Notes: a model not told the origin generated them from the letters alone. DNA of 64,000 nucleotides from Closterium sp. Naga37s-1 (GCA_947471745.1 CANJKZ010001018.1:1234001-1298000); one strand, 5' to 3'. Positions 11,105-23,463 are shown, counted from the first letter of the stretch. Translations and numbers: made by a program.

Positions 11105-14100
11105 CACTCGTGACGTCCCCTCCCCTCAGCAGCTCCGTGAGTGGTACACTGCACGCCAGAGGGGTGGGGGTGCTGGTCCGTGCACCTACGTCCTGCGCAC
11201 CGGCGACCGCGCGGGTGAGCAGTGCGGGGGTGCGCACTCCACCCAGCGCTGCTTTGGCCGCCTCACGGACGCTTGGCGTCACCAGTTTCCTGAGGCCACT
11301 GAGATCCCCCGCTGGGGTGAGCTGTCTAGGGCGGGTGTAGCTGTCTTTGACCTTGACTTTGATGCTATTCTTGCTGCCGTGTATACTGTGACTATTAGTG
11401 ATGAGGGTGACTGTTACCGGTGTTTTCCGCCCGACCCGGGCATTGAGACTGCTGCTCTAGGTACTGGTGAGGCTGCTGCTCTAGGTGCTAGCGAGGCTGC
11501 TGCTCTAGGTGCATCTACTCCCTCAGGTGCTGGTGAGTCTGCTCTCTCAGGTTCTGCGTCGGCTTCGGCCTCCCACACCTTCACACTTGACTCGGGGGCT
11601 TCTCGCTCCTTCTTTCGAGACCGCACCACACTCACGCCGCTTGGCCGGCCAGTTGCGGTCTCCCTGGCAGACCCCTCTGGGGGTCCTGTCCTTGCTCACT
11701 TCTCCACTGTCCTCCCGTGTCCGGCGGCCCCCTCTGGCACCCTGTCTGGTCTCTACCTCCCCTCGTTCTCTACGAACTTGGTGAGTGGTGCTGACCTACA
11801 GGATGCGGGGGTTCACCAGTTCACTCCTGCGAGTCAGCGGGTGACCCACTGCACGGACGCTCGGACAGGCCGCCACCTGGCCACGTTTACACGTCGGCCA
11901 GGGTCGAGCCTGTACACACTGACCACTGCGTCTCCTCCAGTCCTGCGTCTGGTCAGGTAGCTGCGTCGGGTCAGGTGTTTGCTGCAGCGTCCAGGTCTGG
12001 TCCTGAGTCTGCCCCCTGCTCGTGTCGCCTCCTGTCTCACGAGACTCTCCTCTGGCACCACCGCCTTGGCCACCCCTCCCTGCTTCGTCTCCGGAGCATG
12101 GCCTCCCGTGTCCTTGTCTCTGGTCTTCCCCGGTCCCTCCCTCCCCTTCCTCCGGGGCCAGGCCCTACCTGCGTCCCCTGTGTCGAGGGACGGCAGCGGG
12201 CTACCCCTCACTCCTCCCAGTTTCCTCCGACAGAGGCCCCGCTGCAGACGCTTCACATGGACGTGTGGGGCCCGGCCCGCGTCCGTGGACAGGGTCACGA
12301 GCGCTACTTCCTGCTGGTGGTTGACGACTACTCGCGTTACACCACAGTCTTCCCCTTGCGCAGCAAGGGTGATGTCACTGAGGTGTTGATCGACTGGATC
12401 CGCGCAGCTCGTCTCCAGCTCAGGCGGAGCTTTGGCTCGGACTTTCCTGTTCTGCGTCTGCACTCTGACAGAGGCGGAGAGTTCTCCTCTGGCCTTCTGC
12501 GAGCCTACTGTCGTGCACGAGGCATCCGCCAGACCTTCACGCTTCCGGACTCTCCACAGCAAAATGGGATTGCTGAGCGCCGCATTGGCATGGTCATGGA
12601 CGTCGCCCGTACGTCCATGATGCATGCGGCTGCCCCCCATTTTCTGTGGCCGTTTGCGGTTCGGTACGCGGCGCATCAGATCAACCTTCAGCCCAGGGTC
12701 TCCATGCCGGAGACCTCCCCAGCTTTGCTGTGGACGGGGAAGGTTGGCGATGCGTCTGCGTTCCGTGTCTGGGGATCTCGGGCGTTTGTCCGCGACTTGT
12801 CTGCGGACAAGCTGTCCCCTCGTGCTGCTCCTTGCGTCTTCCTGGGTTTCCCCCCTGACGCCCCAGGGTGGCAGTTCTACCACCCCACCTCTCGCCGTGT
12901 TCTGTCCTCCCAGGACGTCACGTTCGACGAGTCGGTCCCCTACTACCGCCTCTTCCCCTACCGCACTCCGTCCCTCCCCCCGCCACCGCTCTTCCTTGTA
13001 CCAGGTCCCCCCCCGGTAGACCCCCTCCCCCCTCAGGGTCCTGCCCCTTCAGGTGTGTCCCAGGTAGACGCTGTTGAGCCTGTCGAGGTCGCTGGTGACT
13101 CTGGTGCTGCTGAGGGTGCTGAGCCTGGGGGTGCTGACTCTAGGGGTGCTGAGCGTGTGGGTGCTACGCCTGGGGGTGCTGAGCCTGGGGGTGCTGAGCC
13201 TGGGGGTGCTGAGTCTGGGGGTACTACGACTGGGGGTGCTGAGCCTGGGGGTACTACGCCTGGAGGTGCTGAGCCTGGGGGTGCTGCATCTGGGGGTGCT
13301 GAGCCTGGGGGTACTACGCCTGGAGGTGCTGAGCCTGGGGGTGCTACGCCTGGTGGTGCTGTGCCTGGCGGTTCACCGGGTGCTCCCTCTCGCCGAGAGC
13401 CACTCTCTCCCCAGGAGCTGCGTGAGTGGTTTGCCCGGCGCTGGAGGCGAGCTGCTGGAGCTGCTGGAGCTGGAGGTGCTGCGGGTACTGGAGGTTCTGT
13501 TGCTTCTGAGGGAGCTGGTGCCACGGGTCCCGGAGGTGCTCGTACTGGGAGTTCTGGAGCTGCTGGACCTGCGGGTACTTCTGGAGCTGGAGTTGCTGCG
13601 GGTGTTGGCGCGGAGGCTACTGCTGTCGGTCCTGGAGGCAGTCCTGCTGGGGGTACTACTGGTGCTGCTGGGGGTTCTGGAGCTGGAGCTGCTACTGGTG
13701 CTGGTGCTGCCCCTGCGGGTGCTGGTGCTGTCCCTCCTGTGTCTGGAGTCGCCGCGCAGCCTCGGCCGTACTTCGTTCCGCTCCTTCAGCAGGTTCTTGG
13801 TCTCCCGCCTTCTACTGGTCCTCCTCCTCCCTTAGAGTGTCCACAGCATGTCCCGTCGCAGTTACAGTTACAGCCGGCCTCCCCACTGCCTGCTCCGTCT
13901 CCCTACACTGGTCCTACTGGAGGTCTTGCTGAGCGTCGTGAGCCTGCGTCTCGCCCTGCGTCGCCTGTCCGTGCTGCTCGCACTAGTGGTCGCGGTTCGC
14001 GTCAGCGTCCTCCTCCTGTCCCTGGCACGCACCGGATGTCTCTGCGTCCGTCCACTGCTCCTCTGCGTGCCCCTTTGCCTTCTCCTCTTGAGTCTTCTCT

Positions 14101-16021
14101 TCCTACTCTTGCCGACCCGGAGTCGGACTCTCTTCGCGCTGCCAGTCCTACTGTCACGCGTCTCCTTGCTACGGTTGTCACTGACCCTTCCTTTGAGTCC
14201 ACTGCTGCGTCTGCTCTAGTTGCTGAGCTCGTCGACTTTGCTGCTCGCTGTCGCCTAGACTACGTCGCCAGTCTTGTTGCTGAGTCTGAGTCTGTCTGTC
14301 CTCCGTCCGTCGGGGGTGAGTGTGCCCTTGGCACGGACGTCCTTGAGGACAGGCAGGAGGAGTTCCAGTGCTTGGCCGCTGCTTCACCTCATCTCGTGTC
14401 CGTACTGCTTACCCCTGAGGGAGACCCGGATGCACTTGACATCCCGACTCCGCGCTCTTACGCGGAGGCGATAGAGGGTTCCTACTCCTCTCAGTGGCAG
14501 GCAGCAATGGACGCAGAGATGGCTTCCTGGAAGTCCACAGGCACCTACGTTGACGCTGTTCCCCCTCCTGGGGCGAACATCGTCAGTGGCATGTGGATTT
14601 TCAGGGTGAAGCGACCGCCGGGTTCTCCGCCTGTCTTCAAGGCGCGTTACGTGGCTCGTGGCTTCAGTCAGCGGCAGGGAGTTGACTACTTTCAGACCTT
14701 CTCTCCCACCCCGAAGATGACCACTCTTCGGGTACTGCTGCACGTAGCTGCTCACCGTGACTACGAGCTACACTCTCTTGACTTCAGCACTGCTTTCTTG
14801 CAGGGCAGCCTGCACGAGGAGATCTGGCTGCGTCGCCCACCTGGCTTCACTGGGTCTTTTCCTCCTGGCACCCAGTGGAGCCTACGGCGGCCAGTCTACG
14901 GTCTCCGCCAGGCACCGCGTGAGTGGCACGACACACTGAGGACTACACTTGCGGCTCTTGGGTTTGCTCCCTCTACTGCCGACCCGTCGCTGTTTCTGCG
15001 CACCGACACTTCTTTGCCGCCGTTCTACATCCTCGTGTACGTCGACGACTTGGTCTTTGCCACAGCTGACACTGCTGGACTAGCCCACGTGAAGTCCGAG
15101 CTGCAGAAGAGACACACGTGCACTGACCTGGGTGAACTGCGCAGCTACCTTGGCTTGCAGATCACTCGGGACAGAGCACGCCGCACCATTACCCTGACTC
15201 AGTCACACATGGTGCAGCAGGTCCTTCAGCGCTTCGGCTTCACGTACTCCTCGCCTCAGGCCACTCCTCTGCCTACTCGCCACTCGCTCTCAGCTCTGCC
15301 TTCGGATGAGTCCGTAGAGTCGAGTGGCCCGTACCCAGAGCTTGTTGGCTGCCTCATGTACCTGATGACCTGCACACGACCTGACCTTGCATACCCTCTT
15401 AGCATTCTTGCACGCTATGTTGCTCCTGGGAGACACAGACCGGAGCACATGGCTGCAGCGAAGAGGGTGTTGCGCTACTTGTGCAGTACGTCGGGCATGG
15501 GGCTTGTGCTTGGAGGGCAGAGTCCAGTGGTCCTTACTGGGCACGCAGACGCTTCTTGGGCTGACGACCAGGCTACGCAGCGGTCGTCGCAGGGTTACAC
15601 CTTCAGCCTTGGTTCCGGCTCTGTTTCGTGGCGGGCTACTCGCTCGTCTTCTGTTCTCGGCTCCAGTTGTGAGGCTGAGATCTACGCAGGAGCCATGGCT
15701 GCACAGGAGCTTCGCTGGCTCACCTACCTGCTGACTGACCTCGGAGAGTTGCCTCGTTCTCCTCCAGTGCTGTACGTAGACAACAAGGCCATGCTGGCCT
15801 TGTGTCGGGAGCAGCGACTGGAGCACAGAACGAAGCACATTGCTCTCCGCTACTTTCTTGCTCGTGAGCTGCAGCAGCGTGGTCAGCTGCGTCTTGCGTA
15901 CGTGGCCTCTGAGGCCAACACTGCTGATATCTTCACCAAGGCACTTGCGCCTTGTGACCATCAGCGCTTCTTTACTCAGCTGGGCCTTGTGCCTACCTTG
16001 CCTCACTTGCTCACCTCTTGA
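10027..16021 (+). pseudogene. Copia-B gag-pol region
   Basis: Gag starts MATPSVLAFDAEGRAIDFDV at 10027. It is followed by a polyglycine tract (about 10,830-11,010), a CAG-type triplet run (11056-11103), a PQQLREWY motif (about 11123-11146) and a Cys/His motif (about 11,178-11,256). Pol has protease LDSGASRSFF (about 11,590), the integrase zinc domain and core (about 12,030-12,900), a PGGAE-repeat linker (about 13,080-13,850, with a second PQELREWF motif at 13411-13432), RT with YVDDLVFA (about 14,510-15,290) and RNase H (about 15,500-16,015). The order PR-IN-RT-RH is diagnostic of Copia. It is a young fossil, broken with about two or three breaks. Confidence 0.92.
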
Positions 16022-16111
16022 TCTTGCTTGTACTGTTACATATATATATACCTGCTCTTGTTTGTCTAGCCTTTTTATATATATGTGTACTCCTGCTTGT
16101 GAACTGGCCTT
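16022..16111 (+). other. Copia-B 3' untranslated sequence before the Copia-C insertion
   Basis: AT-rich sequence with TATATATA runs, shared with Copia-C at 23121-23220. The last five bases (GCCTT) are the left copy of the Copia-C target duplication. The sequence resumes at 23469. Confidence 0.8.
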
Positions 16112-16247
16112 TGTCAGAACATTATATAGCTTATGCTGTTGTGTAGGCTATAGTGGGGTATCCCATAGGGGGTACAACCCAATTAGGGTTTCCTATTTGT
16201 ACTCACTTCATTTCATAGTTCACCCATTCTCGTTCCTCATTTCCACA
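16112..16247 (+). repeat. 5' LTR of Copia-C (136 bp)
   Basis: Begins TGTCAGAACATTATATAGC and ends CTCATTTCCACA. It is identical to 23328-23463. It shares the GTAGGCTAxAGTGGGGTA core with the Copia-B LTR. Confidence 0.93.
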
Positions 16248-16265
16248 TGGAATCAGAGCAGGTCC
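16248..16265 (+). promoter_or_regulatory. Primer-binding site of Copia-C
   Basis: TGGAATCAGAGCAGGTCC directly after the LTR. It differs by one base from the TGGTATCAGAGC initiator-Met primer site. Confidence 0.7.
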
Positions 16266-16329
16266 CCTCCTAGGGACTGCTTCTAGGGCCCACCGAAGCG
16301 CGCCCCGAGGCGCGTTTTCCTTTTTTTTT

Positions 16330-17190
16330 TAGCGACCCTCCGTGTCGCCCCTTGCGGCCCCGCCGCCCTCCCTTCGCGGCCCCGCCGCCCTACTAACGCG
16401 GCCCCGCCGCCCTTCCTTCGCGGCCCCGCCGCCCTGCTCGCGCGGCCCAGCCGCCCTCTGCTTCGCGGCCCCGCTGCCCTGCTCACGCGGCCCCGCCGCC
16501 CTCTGCTACGCGGCCCCGCCGCCCTGCTACAGCGGCCCCGCCGCCCTCACGTCGCGGCCCGCCCGCCCTCTGCTTCGCGGCCCCGCCGCCCTGCTCACGC
16601 GGCCCCGCCGCCCTGCTCACGCGGCCCCGCCGCTCTCTGCTAAGCGGCCCCGCCGCCCCACTACAGCGGCCCCGCCGCCCTCACGTCGCGGCCCGCCCGC
16701 CACCCTACCTGCGGCCCGCCCGCCGCCCTACCTGCGGCCCGCCCGCCACCCTACCTGCGGCCCGCCCGCCGCCCTACCTGCGGCCCGCAAGCCGCCCTAC
16801 CTGCGGCCCGCCCGCCGCCCTACTTGCGGCCCTACCGCCGCCTTCCCTGCGGCCCGCCCGCCGCCCTACTTGCGGCCCTACCGCCGCCCTACCTGCGGCC
16901 CGCCCGCCGCCCTACCTGCGGCCCTACCGCCGCCCTACCTGCGGGAGCCGCCTAGCAGCAGAACCGCCGGGAGCCAAGCCGCCTTGCCGCCGAGCCGCCC
17001 GGGAGCCGAGCCGCCCTGCAGCCGAGCCGCCCGGGAGCCGAGCCGCCCTGCCGCCGAGCCGCCCGGGAGCCGAGCCGCACTGCCGCCGAGCCGCCCAACA
17101 GCCGAGCCGCCCAGCAGCCGAGCCGCCCTGCCGCCGAGCCGCTGAGCAGCCGAGCCGCCCTACTGCCGAGCCGCCCGACCTGCCCTGTCC
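16330..17190. repeat. GC-rich minisatellite leader of Copia-C
   Basis: Tandem GCGGCCCCGCCGCCCT-type units (about 16335-16700), then CCCGCCCGCCGCCCTACCTGCGG units (to about 16940), then CCGAGCCGCCxxGCAG units (to about 17180). It occupies the same position as the Copia-B leader but uses different repeat units. Confidence 0.86.
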
Positions 17191-17258
17191 GGTGAGCACA
17201 GCCCCACTGTCACTGCGTGCCCTTCCCCTACTGCTTGCACTGCTCGTCTGTCGTCGTC

Positions 17259-20200
17259 ATGGCTACCCCTAGTGTCCTCGCTTTTGACGCTGAGGGTCGA
17301 GCCATTGACTTTGAGGTCTGGGTCGACGACCTGCAGCTGTTCTTACAGTGCGATAGGGCGGACGGTCTTTCCCTCTTTGACCTCACCTCTGGCGCCTCTC
17401 CTGCCCCTGCTACTGATGCTGACCCCACTGTTCGCTCTCAGTGGGCCACCCGCGATGCTGCTGCGCGTCTTGCTGTGCGTCGCCACCTGCCTACCACTGA
17501 GCGCGCGCACTTTAGTCAGTACAAGAGTGCTCAGACCTTGTACGACGCTGTAGTTGCGCGCTACTCTTCCCCTGCCACTGCTGCCCTGAGCCGCCTCATG
17601 CTACCGTACCTCTTTCCTGACCTTACTGCCTTTCCCACTGTCGCTGACCTCATTACGCACCTCCGCACTAGTGACACTCGCTACCGCGCCGCCCTTCCTG
17701 CTGAGTTCTGCGCCAAGAACCCCCCCCCCATGTACATCACTCTCTATTACATAGTCACACGCCTCCCTGACTCCCTTCGCGTAGTCAGGGACCACTACCT
17801 CTCGGTCTGTCCCACCACTCTCACTGTCGACCTCCTCGAGAAGTCCCTCCTGGCGGCGGAGAAGAGCATCGTCGCTGTAGGAGCCTCTCGTGGTGACCCT
17901 CGCACCCCCATCTTTGAGGGGTGTTCTCCTTCCCCCCTGCTGCCCTCTGTTGCCTCTGCTGCTGCTGCCGACCTGCTTGGTCTTGAGTCGGTCTGCGCGG
18001 CGTCTGCCCCTAGCGGGAGACGCCGCCCTGGCAGGGGCAAGGGGGGCAAGGGCGCGGGTGGAGCTGGCGGGGGCGGTGGAGGAGGCGGTGGAGGCGGAGG
18101 AGGGAGTGGGGGTGGCGGTGGGAGTGGTGGCGGGGGCGGTGGTGGCGGTGGCAGCAGCGGAGGAGGAGGCGGTGGTGGCGGCAGCGGTGGGAGCGGAGGC
18201 AGCGGTGGTGGTGGAGGTGGAGGCAGCGGTGGCGGAGGGGGTGGAGCTGGTCGGGGTGGTGCCCCGCTGCGTAGCGGCCCTGGTGGTGGCCAGCGTCAGC
18301 AGCAGCAGCAGCAGCAGCGTTCGCGGGACATCCCCCCGCCCCAGCAGCTCCGTGAGTGGTACACGCAGCGTCAGCGGGGTGGGGGTTTTGGTCCGTGCAC
18401 CTACGTCCTTCGTTCCGGTGACCGAGCGGGTGAGCAGTGTGGGGGTGCGCACCCCACTCAGCGCTGCTTTGGCCGCCTGACGGACGCTTGGCGTCAGCAG
18501 TTCCCCGAGGCCAGTGAGATTCCCCGTTGGGGAGAGCTGTCTAGGGCTGGCGTAGCTGTCTTTGATCTTGACTTTGATGCTATCCTTGCTGCCATGTATG
18601 CTGTGACTATTAGTGAGGAGGGTGATTGTTACCAGTGTTTCCCGCCCGACCCGGGCATTGGTACTGCTGCGCCAGGTACTTCTGCGGCTGCTGCTCTAGG
18701 TGCCAGTGCGTCTGCACTCTCAGGTACTGGTGAGGCTGCGCTCTCAGGTACTGCGTCGGCTTCGGCCTCCCTCACCTTCACACTTGACTCAGGGGCTTCT
18801 CGCTCCTTCTTTCGAGACCGCACCACACTCACGCCGCTTGGCCGGCCGGTTGCAGTCTCCCTGGCTGACCCCTCTGGGGGTCCTGTCCTCTCTCACTTCT
18901 CCACTGTCCTCCCGTGTCCGGCTGCCCCCTCGGGCACCTTGTCTGGTCTGTACCTCCCCTCGTTCTCGACGAACTTGGTGAGTGGTGCTGACCTGCAGGA
19001 TGCGGGGGTTCACCAGTTTACTCCTGCGAGTCAGCGGGTGACCCACTGCTCGGATGCCCGCACAGGCCGACACCTGGCCACGTTCTCGCGTCGGCCAGGG
19101 TCGAGTCTCTACACACTGACCACTGCGTCTCCTCCTGTCCCTGCGTCTGGCCAGGTAGCTGCGTCGGGTCAGGTGTTTGCTGCTGCGTCCAGGTCTGGTC
19201 CTGAGTCTGCCCCCTGCTCGTGTCGCCGCCTGTCTCACGAGACTCTCCTGTGGCACCACCGTCTTGGCCACCCCTCCTTGCTTCGTCTTCGGGGCATGGC
19301 TTCCCGTGTCCTTGTCTCTGGTCTTCCCCGGTCTCTCCCTCCCCTTCCTTCGGGACCCGGACCTTCTTGTGTCCCCTGTGTCGAGGGGCGGCTCCGGGCT
19401 GCCCCTCACTCCTCCCAGTTTCCCCCGACAGAGGCTCCTCTGCAGACGCTTCACATGGACGTGTGGGGCCCCGCCCGCGTCCGTGGGCAGGGTCACGAGC
19501 GCTACTTCCTGCTGGTGGTTGACGACTACTCGCGTTACACCACAGTCTTCCCCTTGCGCAGCAAGGGTGATGTCACTGAGGTGTTGATCGACTGGATCCG
19601 CGCAGCTCGTCTCCAGCTCAGGAGGAGCTTCGGCTCGGACTTTCCTGTTCTGCGTCTGCACTCTGACCGAGGTGGAGAGTTCTCCTCTGGCCTTCTGCGA
19701 GCCTACTGTCGTGCACGAGGCATCCGCCAGACCTTTACGCTTCCGGACTCTCCACAGCAAAATGGGATTGCTGAGCGCCGCATTGGCATGGTCATGGACG
19801 TCGCTCGTACGTCCATGATGCATGCGGCTGCCCCCCATTTTCTGTGGCCGTTTGCGGTTCGGTACGCGGCGCATCAGATCAACCTTCACCCCAGGGTCTC
19901 CCGGCCGGAGACCTCTCCAGCTCTGCTGTGGACGGGGAAGGTCGGCGATGCGTCTGCGTTCCGTGTCTGGGGATCTCGGGCGTTTGTCCGTGACTTGTCT
20001 GCGGACAAGCTGTCCCCTCGTGCTGCTCCCTGTGTCTTCCTCGGCTTCCCCCCTGACGCTCCAGGGTGGCAGTTCTACCACCCCTCCTCTCGTCGTGTTC
20101 TGTCCTCCCAGGACGTCACGTTCGACGAGTCAGTCCCCTTCTACCGCCTCTTCCCCTACCGCACTCCTTCCCTCCCCCCGCCACCGCACTTCCTTGTGCC

Positions 20201-23120
20201 AGGTCCCCCCCCGGTAGACCCCCTTCCCCTTCAGGGTCCTGCCCCTTCAGGTGTGTCCCAGGTAGACGCAGTCGAGCCGGTCGAGGTTGCTGGTGACTCT
20301 GGTCCTGCTGCGGGTGCTGAGCCTGGGGGTGCTGAGTCTGGGGGTGCTGAGCCTGGGGGTACTGCGACTGGGGGTGCTGAGCCTGGGGGTGCGGAGTCTG
20401 GGGGTACTGAGCCGTGGGGTGCTGCTACTGGGGGTGCTGAGCCAGGGGGTGCTGCGTCTGGAGGTGCTGAGCCTGGAGCTGCGGAGCCTGCGGCCACTGG
20501 ACCTCCCCTTGTGGCGTCTGGCGGTGCGGGACCTGGCGGTTCTCCGGGTGCTTCGCCTCGGCGGGAGCCCCTCTCTCCACAGGAGCTGCGTGAGTGGTTT
20601 GCCCGGCGCTGGAGGCGTGCTGCTGGAGCTGGAGGTTCTTCGGCTACTGAGGGTGCTGGTGCCGCGGGTCCCGGAGGTGCTGGAGCTGGAGCTGCTGAGG
20701 GTGTTGGCGCTGAGGCTACTGCTGTCGGTCCTGGAGGCGGTCCTGCTGGGGGTGCTACTGGTGCTGCTGGAGGTCCTGGAGCTGGAGGTGCTGCTGGCGC
20801 TGGTGCTCCCGCTTGGGGTACTGGTGCTGTCCCTGCTGTGTCTGGAGTCGCCTCGCGGCCTAGACCGTACTTCGTTCCGCTCCTTCAGCAGGTTCTTGGT
20901 CTCCCGCCTTCTACTGGTCCTCCTCCTCCCTTAGAGTGTCCACAGCCTGTCCTGTAACAGTTCCAGTTACAGCCGGCCTCCCCACTGCCCGCTCCTTCTC
21001 CCTACACTGGTCCTACTGGAGGTCTTGCTGAGCGTCGTGAGCCTGCGTCTCGTCCTGCGTCGCCTGTCCGTGCTGCTCGCACTAGTGGTCGTGGTTCGCG
21101 TCAGCGTCCTCCTCCTGTCCCTGGCACGCACCGGATGTCTCTGCGTCCGTCCACTGCTCCTCTGCGTGCCCCTTTGCCTTCTCCTCCTGAGTCCTCTCTG
21201 CCTGCTCTTCCTGACCCGGAGTCGGACTCTCTTCGTGCTGCCAGTCCTGCTGTCACACGTCTCCTTGCTACTGTCGTCACTGACCCCTCTTTTGAGTCCA
21301 CTGCTGCGTCTGCACTTGTTGCTGAGCTCGTCGACTTTGCTGCTCGCTGTCGTCTAGACTACGCTGCCGGTCTTGTTGCTGAGTCTGCGTCTGTCTGTCC
21401 TCCGTCCGTCGGGGGTGAGTGTGCTCTTGGCACGGACGTCCTTGAGGACAGGCAGGAGGAGTTCCGGTGTCTGGCTGCTGCTTCACCTCATCTCGCGTCC
21501 GTACTACTTGCCCCTGAGGGAGACCCGGATGCACTAGACATCCCGACTCCGCGCTCTTACGCGGAGGCCGTAGAGGGTCCCTACTCCTCTCAGTGGCAGG
21601 CAGCTATGGATGCAGAGATGGCGTCCTGGAAGTCCACAGGCACCTACGTTGACGCGGTTCCCCCTCCTGGGGCGAACATCGTCAGTGGCATGTGGATCTT
21701 CAGGGTGAAGCGGCCGCCGGGCTCTCCACCTGTCTTCAAGGCGCGGTACGTCGCTCGTGGCTTCAGTCAGCGGCAGGGAGTTGACTACTTTCAGACCTTC
21801 TCTCCCACCCCGAAGATGACCACTCTTCGGGTGCTGCTGCACATAGCCGCTCAGCGCGACTACGAGCTCCACTCTCTTGACTTCAGTACTGCTTTCTTGC
21901 AGGGTAGCCTGCACGAGGAGATCTGGCTGCGCCGTCCACCTGGCTTCACTGGGACTTTTCCTCCTGGCACCCAGTGGAGCCTCCGACGGCCAGTCTACGG
22001 TCTCCGCCAGGCACCGCGTGAGTGGCACGACACACTGAGGACTACGCTTGCGGCTCTTGGGTTTGCTCCCTCTACTGCTGACCCGTCGTTGTTTCTGCGC
22101 ACCGACACTTCTTTGCCGCCGTTCTACGTCCTCGTGTACGTCGACGACTTGGTCTTTGCCACAGCTGACACTGCTGGACTAGCCTACGTGAAGTCCGAGC
22201 TGCAGAAGAGACACACGTGCACAGACCTGGGTGAACTGCGCAGCTACCTTGGCTTGCAGATCACTCGGGACAGAGCACGCCGCACCATTACCTTGACTCA
22301 GTCACACATGGTGCAGCAGGTCCTTCAGCGCTTCGGCTTCACGTACTCCTCGCCTCAGGCCACTCCTCTGTCTACTCGCCACTCGCTCTCAGCTCTGCCT
22401 TCGGATGAGTCCGTAGAGTCGAGTGGCCCGTACCCAGAGCTTGTTGGCTGCCTCATGTACCTGATGACCTGCACACGACCTGACCTTGCATACCCTCTTA
22501 GCATTCTTGCACGCTATGTTGCTCCTGGGAGACACCGACCAGAGCACATGGCTGCAGCGAAGAGGGTGTTGCGCTACTTGTGCAGTACGTCGGGCATGGG
22601 GCTAGTGCTTGGAGGGCGGAGTCCAGTGGTCCTCACTGGGCACGCGGACGCTTCTTGGGCAGACGACCAGGCTACACAGCGGTCGTCGCAGGGTTACACC
22701 TTCAGTCTTGGTTCCGGCTCTGTCTCGTGGCGGGCTACTCGCTCGTCCTCTGTTCTCAGCTCCAGTTGTGAGGCTGAGATCTACGCCGGGGCCATGGCTG
22801 CACAGGAGCTTCGCTGGCTCACCTACCTGCTGACTGACCTTGGAGAGCCGCCTCGTTCTCCTCCAGTGCTGTACGTAGACAACAAGGCCATGCTGGCCTT
22901 GTGTCGAGAGCAGCGCTTGGAGCACAGAACGAAGCACATTGCTCTCCGTTACTTTCTTGCTCGTGAGCTGCAGCAGCGTGGTCAGTTGCGACTTGCTTAC
23001 GTGGCCTCTGAGGCCAACACTGCTGATGTGTTCACCAAGGCACTTGCGCCTTGTGACCATCAGCGCTTCTGCACCCAGCTGGGTCTTGTACCTGTCTTGC
23101 CTCACTTGCTCTCTTCTTGA
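17259..23120 (+). pseudogene. Copia-C gag-pol region
   Basis: The start at 17259 (GTCATGG) opens MATPSVLAFDAEGRAIDFEV. Gag holds a polyglycine tract (about 18,060-18,250), a short glutamine run (about 18,297), PQQLREWY (about 18340-18362) and a Cys/His motif (about 18,395-18,470). Then come protease LDSGASRSFF (about 18,785), integrase (about 19,230-20,100), a PGGAE-rich linker (about 20,290-20,930, with PQELREWF at about 20578-20600), RT with YVDDLVFA (about 22,135) and RNase H ending with the stop at 23120. One long frame covers Gag through the linker. It is broken with about one or two breaks. Confidence 0.93.
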
Positions 23121-23327
23121 CCTTGCTTGTACTGTTACATATATATACCTGCTCTTGCTTGTCTAGCTCTATATATATATATGTGTACTCCTGCATGTGA
23201 ACTGGCCTTGTGGCCTTGTCGTTGTGCTCGGACTGTGTGGTGACTTTGTGATCCACCCTGAGCTTGCTCTGCTTTGCTTGACTGGTCTTGTGACCCCTTG
23301 TTCTCCCCCACTTTGCCTATGGGGGTG
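23121..23327 (+). other. Copia-C 3' untranslated region and purine-rich tract
   Basis: Non-coding sequence with TATATATATA at about 23171, a conserved segment running from GTGACTTTGTGATCCACC to CTTTGCCTATGGGGGTG, then the LTR. The same segment, on the appropriate strand, precedes the 3' LTRs of Copia-B, Copia-D and Copia-E. Confidence 0.75.
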
Positions 23328-23463
23328 TGTCAGAACATTATATAGCTTATGCTGTTGTGTAGGCTATAGTGGGGTATCCCATAGGGGGTACAACCCAATT
23401 AGGGTTTCCTATTTGTACTCACTTCATTTCATAGTTCACCCATTCTCGTTCCTCATTTCCACA
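23328..23463 (+). repeat. 3' LTR of Copia-C (136 bp)
   Basis: Identical to 16112-16247. It is preceded by CTATGGGGGTG and followed by the GCCTT duplication and resumed Copia-B 3' sequence. Confidence 0.93.

Larger units (their letters stand above)
16112..23463 (+). mobile_element. Copia-C: LTR retrotransposon nested in Copia-B
   Basis: 7352-bp plus-strand Ty1/Copia element with 136-bp LTRs that are identical by eye and the 5-bp target duplication GCCTT on both sides. It has a primer site, a GC-rich leader, gag-pol and a 3' untranslated region with a purine-rich tract. It is the third level of the nest LINE > Copia-B > Copia-C. Its proteins are nearly the same as those of Copia-B, but its LTR and leader differ, so it is a sister subfamily rather than the same lineage. 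It looks almost whole, with about one or two breaks, and is very young. Confidence 0.94.

Noticed and set aside
13074-13835. Leucine-rich frames (LGVLSLGVL...) in the Copia linkers, looking like membrane or LRR proteins
   Set aside because: They are the +1 frame of the PGGAE-encoding minisatellite; the true frame is the linker of pol.
16342-17145. Pro/Arg-rich 267-codon frame in the Copia-C leader
   Set aside because: Generated by GC-rich tandem repeats upstream of gag. No homology or start context.
18789-20081. Long antisense open frame (430 codons) over the Copia-C integrase, with counterparts in Copia-A, B, D and E
   Set aside because: Its amino acids track the complement of conserved integrase codons in a GC-rich gene. 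It has no family motif of its own, and it appears wherever integrase is conserved, as expected of a shadow frame.
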